The translations under genes and the position numbers were made by a program. From Streptomyces halstedii (GTDB lineage: Bacteria > Actinomycetota > Actinomycetes > Streptomycetales > Streptomycetaceae): DNA of 64,000 bases. Below, one piece after another: positions 61,682 through 64,000 of this stretch. Under the pieces are notes generated by a model. That model was not told where the DNA came from and made no database searches. It saw only the letters and a list, made by a program, of their open reading frames with translations. Where the stretch lies: positions 1 to 64,000 of the forward strand of contig JOAZ01000012.1 of NCBI GenBank assembly GCA_000720535.1, read 5' to 3'. Within the stretch, counting starts at the first letter, position 1, and every line of letters starts with the position of its first letter.

Positions 61682-61716
61682 ACGACGAGCGGCCTACATC
61701 AGGCGCCGCTCGTCGT
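61682..61716. terminator. terminator overlapping the end of the next gene
   Basis: A perfect 12-bp stem (61682-61693 with 61705-61716) sits between convergent genes; its right arm lies inside the small membrane protein gene. Confidence 0.75.
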
Positions 61717-61915
61717 CCGGTACGACGGTGGTGGTCGGCGGCACGAGCATGCGGCGGCGGCGCATGATGCTCGCGTAGACGAAGACGCCGATGACGCCGA
61801 CGATCATCATGATCCAGCCGACCAGGTCCACGTTCACGGTGTCCATCTCCCAGTCGGTGGCGAAGGCCAGGATCGCCCCCGCACCGATGAGGACGATGCA
61901 TCCTCCGAGTCCCAT
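61694..61915 (-). CDS. small two-helix membrane protein (DUF6458 type)
   Basis: A 73-aa protein. There are two membrane helices, LGGCIVLIGAGAILAFAT and VDLVGWIMMIVGVIGVFVYA, separated by an acidic loop (DWEMDTVNV), then a basic stretch MRRRR and a short tail. The order is typical of DUF6458, common in actinobacteria and of unknown role. GGAGG eight bases upstream fixes ATG 61915; the 128-aa frame that extends further is not used. Confidence 0.87.
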   Translation of the reverse strand: MGLGGCIVLIGAGAILAFATDWEMDTVNVDLVGWIMMIVGVIGVFVYASIMRRRRMLVPPTTTVVPDDERRLM

Positions 61916-62019
61916 GAAAACCGCCTCCTCGACGGCCCGGTGACTCCGGGCCGGTGTACGACGTCGCGTACCCGGCCCGGTGCCGTGCATGCGCCGGACC
62001 GGAGGGAGTTGGCGGTGTG

Positions 62020-63318
62020 TCAGCCCGCCAGGAACGCCGCGAGGGCGTTCGCCAGGAGGTGCGGGTCGTCCGCGCCGCACAGCTCACGGGCGCTGTGCAT
62101 GGACAGGATCGCGACGCCGACGTCGACGGTCTGGATGCCGTGGCGGGCGGCGGTGATCGGGCCGATCGTCGTGCCGCAGGGCATCGAGTTGTTGGAGACG
62201 AACGTCTGCCACGGCACGCCGGCCTTCTCGCACGCCGCCGCGAACACGGCCCGGCCGCTGCCGTCGGTCGCGTACCGCATGTTGGTGTTGACCTTCAGGA
62301 TCGGTCCGCCGTTGACCATCGGCTGGTGCGTGGGGTCGTGGCGCTCCGCGTAGTTCGGGTGGATCGCGTGGCCCGTGTCGGAGGAGAGGCAGACGGTCCC
62401 GGCGAAGGCCCGCGCACGGTCCTCGTAACCGCCGCCACGGGCGAAGACCGAGCGCTCCAGGACGGTGCCGAGGAGCGGGCCGTCCGCGCCGGTGTCGGAC
62501 TGCGAGCCGGTCTCCTCGTGGTCGAAGGCGGCCAGCACGGGGATGTACGGGAGCTCGGCGTCGGGCTGCCCGGACACGGCCGCCAGCGCGGCCGTCGCGG
62601 CGTGCACCGAGAGCAGGTTGTCCATCCGGGGACCGGCGAGCAGCTCGCGGTCCCGGCCCAGGTAGGCGGGCGCCTCGACGGGGTGCGGCATCAGGTCCCA
62701 GCCGGTCACGTCCTCCGGGTCGACACCCGCCTCCCCGGCGACGAAGCGGATGAGGTCGCCCTCCTCGACCTCGCCCAGACCCCAGATCGGCTGCATGTGC
62801 CGCTGGCGGTCGAGCTTGAGGCCGTCGGGGTTGGCGGACCGGTCCAGGTGGACGGCGAGCTGGGGCACCCGCAGCAGCGGCCGGTCGATGTCGACCAGCC
62901 GGTGCGTGCCGTCCCGCAGCGACAGCCGCCCCGCCAGGCCGAGGTCCCGGTCGAGCCAGGTGTTCAGAAGCGTCCCGCCGTAGATCTCGACGGCGATCTG
63001 GCGCCAGCCGTAGGCACCCGTGTCGGGGCGCGGCTTGACCCGCAGGTTCGGGGAGTCGGTGTGGGCCCCCGCGATCCGGAACGGGGTGTGGGGCCGCGCG
63101 CCCTCGGGCACGTACCAGGCCACGAGCGCGCCGCCGCGCAGCACGTACTTCCCGCCCGCCGAGGCGTCCCAGGCCGCGGTCTCCTCGACCTGCCGGAATC
63201 CGGCCTTCTCCAGCCGGGCCGCCGCGGTGGCGACGGCGTGGTACGGGGAGGGGCCGGCCATCAGGAAGGACATCAGATCGTCGGTGTGCCCGCGGTCGAA
63301 GCGGGGGGAAGAGCTCAT
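62020..63318 (-). CDS. apeB: M18-family aminopeptidase (aspartyl/ApeB type)
   Basis: A 432-aa zinc aminopeptidase that trims N-terminal residues in the cytoplasm. Metal-site motifs are IAGAHTDSPNLRVKP (His, Asp), GPRMDNLLSVHAA (Asp), AAFDHEETGSQSDTGADGP (Glu-Glu) and the C-terminal ILSMHSARELCG (His). The N-terminus FLMAGPSPYHAVATAAARL is typical of M18. ATG 63318 (MSSSPRFD) is preferred; the frame upstream to 63369 lacks family character. Confidence 0.95.
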   Translation of the reverse strand: MSSSPRFDRGHTDDLMSFLMAGPSPYHAVATAAARLEKAGFRQVEETAAWDASAGGKYVLRGGALVAWYVPEGARPHTPFRIAGAHTDSPNLRVKPRPDTGAYGWRQIAVEIYGGTLLNTWLDRDLGLAGRLSLRDGTHRLVDIDRPLLRVPQLAVHLDRSANPDGLKLDRQRHMQPIWGLGEVEEGDLIRFVAGEAGVDPEDVTGWDLMPHPVEAPAYLGRDRELLAGPRMDNLLSVHAATAALAAVSGQPDAELPYIPVLAAFDHEETGSQSDTGADGPLLGTVLERSVFARGGGYEDRARAFAGTVCLSSDTGHAIHPNYAERHDPTHQPMVNGGPILKVNTNMRYATDGSGRAVFAAACEKAGVPWQTFVSNNSMPCGTTIGPITAARHGIQTVDVGVAILSMHSARELCGADDPHLLANALAAFLAG

Positions 63319-63772
63319 GTTCTTCACTTTAACGACGGCCGACCGGGAGGGTTCACGGCGGACGGTCACCGCCGCCCGTGATCGTCCGGAACGTGTCGTC
63401 GCCGCTCAGCCCGTGGACGGTGCTCACGGCCCCCTCGACGGGGCATGGCCGGTCCGCGTCGGCTGGATACGGTCGGTGGACGGTGCCGCGAGGGCCTGGG
63501 CGTGCTGCTCGGCGGACCCTCCCGACCAGGGATTCCGGGGCGGCTGGTAACCGTCCGGATCTGACCGGTCACCGCGGGGCCGCCGTCGTGTCCAGCGGCC
63601 CGGGGACCGGCCCCGCGCGGTGCGCCCGGCCGCGTACACGGCCCGCGCGCCCCATCGGACGCGGCCCCCGCGCCTCACCGCACAGGGCCCGCGCGCCCAC
63701 CGCGCACGGACGGCCCGCCCCCTGCCGGGGACGGGCCGTCTTCGCGCGTGCGCCGCGACGGGTGGGAGGAGG
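63319..63772. other. gene-free stretch
   Basis: 454 bp with no credible gene; frames across it are Arg/Pro/Gly-rich and inconsistent. It holds the aminopeptidase promoter on its left and the hairpin at 63709 on its right. Confidence 0.55.
63709..63740 (-). terminator. terminator of the acyl-CoA dehydrogenase gene
   Basis: GACGGCCCG (63709-63717) pairs with CGGGCCGTC (63732-63740), with a further CCCC/GGGG inside. It lies about 30 bp past the stop codon of the minus-strand gene. Confidence 0.65.
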
Positions 63773-64000
63773 CTAGAAGGCGGCCTCGTCCAGGTCCATC
63801 AGCGTGTGGTCCACGGACTCGGCGAGCGCGCGCTCGGCCGAGACGCCCGGCAGGACGTTCGCCGCGAAGAACTTCGCCGCGGCGATCTTGCCCTGGTAGA
63901 AGGCGACGTCCTTGGCGGAGGCGTTCCGCAGCTTCTCGGCCGCGACCGCCGCACCCTTGAGCAGCAGGTAGCCGACGACGACGTCACCGGACGCCATCAG
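63773..64000 (-). CDS. acyl-CoA dehydrogenase, C-terminal part (cut by window end)
   Basis: Only the last 75 or so residues are in the window: GYLLLKGAAVAAEKLRNASA, DVAFYQGKIAAAKFFAANVLP and the end DHTLMDLDEAAF. This matches the extra C-terminal helical domain of the long (about 600-aa) acyl-CoA dehydrogenases. The catalytic part lies beyond 64000, so the substrate class cannot be judged. Confidence 0.82.
   Translation of the reverse strand: MMASGDVVVGYLLLKGAAVAAEKLRNASAKDVAFYQGKIAAAKFFAANVLPGVSAERALAESVDHTLMDLDEAAF

Overview
The window is high-GC actinobacterial DNA and, by gene order, a Streptomyces chromosome core segment. It has GTG/TTG starts, four-base ATGA/GTGA gene overlaps, a PASTA kinase / SEDS / PP2C / FHA cluster, a Bpa proteasome activator, mycothiol-dependent-type enzymes and a WhiJ-like trio. 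From memory the order resembles the S. coelicolor segment running down from about SCO3848 to SCO3800, which lies close to oriC. Three perfect copies of the ParB box GTTTCACGTGAAAC (8890, 31060, 56555) fit an origin-proximal position. Nothing here could be searched against a database, so family names rest on motif recognition.

Layout. 1-8160 (minus strand): growth and cell-wall signalling cluster pknB, pbpA, ftsW/rodA, pstP, fhaB, fhaA. 8475-8557: tRNA-Leu(CAG) with a strong terminator. 8981-13785: MarR regulator divergent from a membrane protein, then DUF2252, a J-domain-like coiled protein and a rhodanese. 13884-17582: paaABCDE, the phenylacetyl-CoA epoxidase operon. 17698-20836: tightly overlapped DUF5819 protein, HTTM membrane protein and TrmH-type methyltransferase. 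20917-23333: paaN divergent from the TetR regulator paaR. 23386-27917: Lrp/AsnC regulator divergent from a branched-chain 2-oxo-acid dehydrogenase operon (E1alpha, E1beta, E2). 28375-33288: mobA-like, moeA, a TrkA-type potassium channel and a quinone oxidoreductase. 33554-38656: proteasome activator bpa, a FtsX-type ABC transporter and its PadR regulator. 38732-44939: a secreted protein, two divergent Ser/Thr kinases, an APH-fold kinase and an FMN-barrel protein. 45054-49623: LuxR-type response regulator divergent from a second bkdABC operon. 49610-51444: WhiJ-like trio. 51511-57075: D,D-carboxypeptidase, GntR regulator plus MFS transporter, MDMPI-type protein, nitrilase-family amidase and a LURP-one protein. 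57145-59580: small accessory block (XRE regulator with beta-rich C-terminus, WH..H..Y..FC protein, methyltransferase) closed by a 198-bp MITE-like element. 59813-64000: thioredoxin-NHL protein, small membrane protein, M18 aminopeptidase and the C-terminal end of an acyl-CoA dehydrogenase.

How it fits together. PknB, PstP and the two FHA proteins form a phosphorylation circuit next to the transpeptidase and polymerase they are thought to control. PaaR probably controls three palindromes: before paaA, between paaN and paaR, and, less expectedly, before the first bkd operon. That would link aromatic and branched-chain acyl-CoA catabolism. The two bkd operons supply branched acyl-CoA starters for fatty acids and polyketides and differ in regulator and E2 linker. 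The least described parts are the DUF5819/HTTM pair, the 57-59 kb accessory block with its MITE, and the placement of parS boxes inside gene junctions and a terminator.
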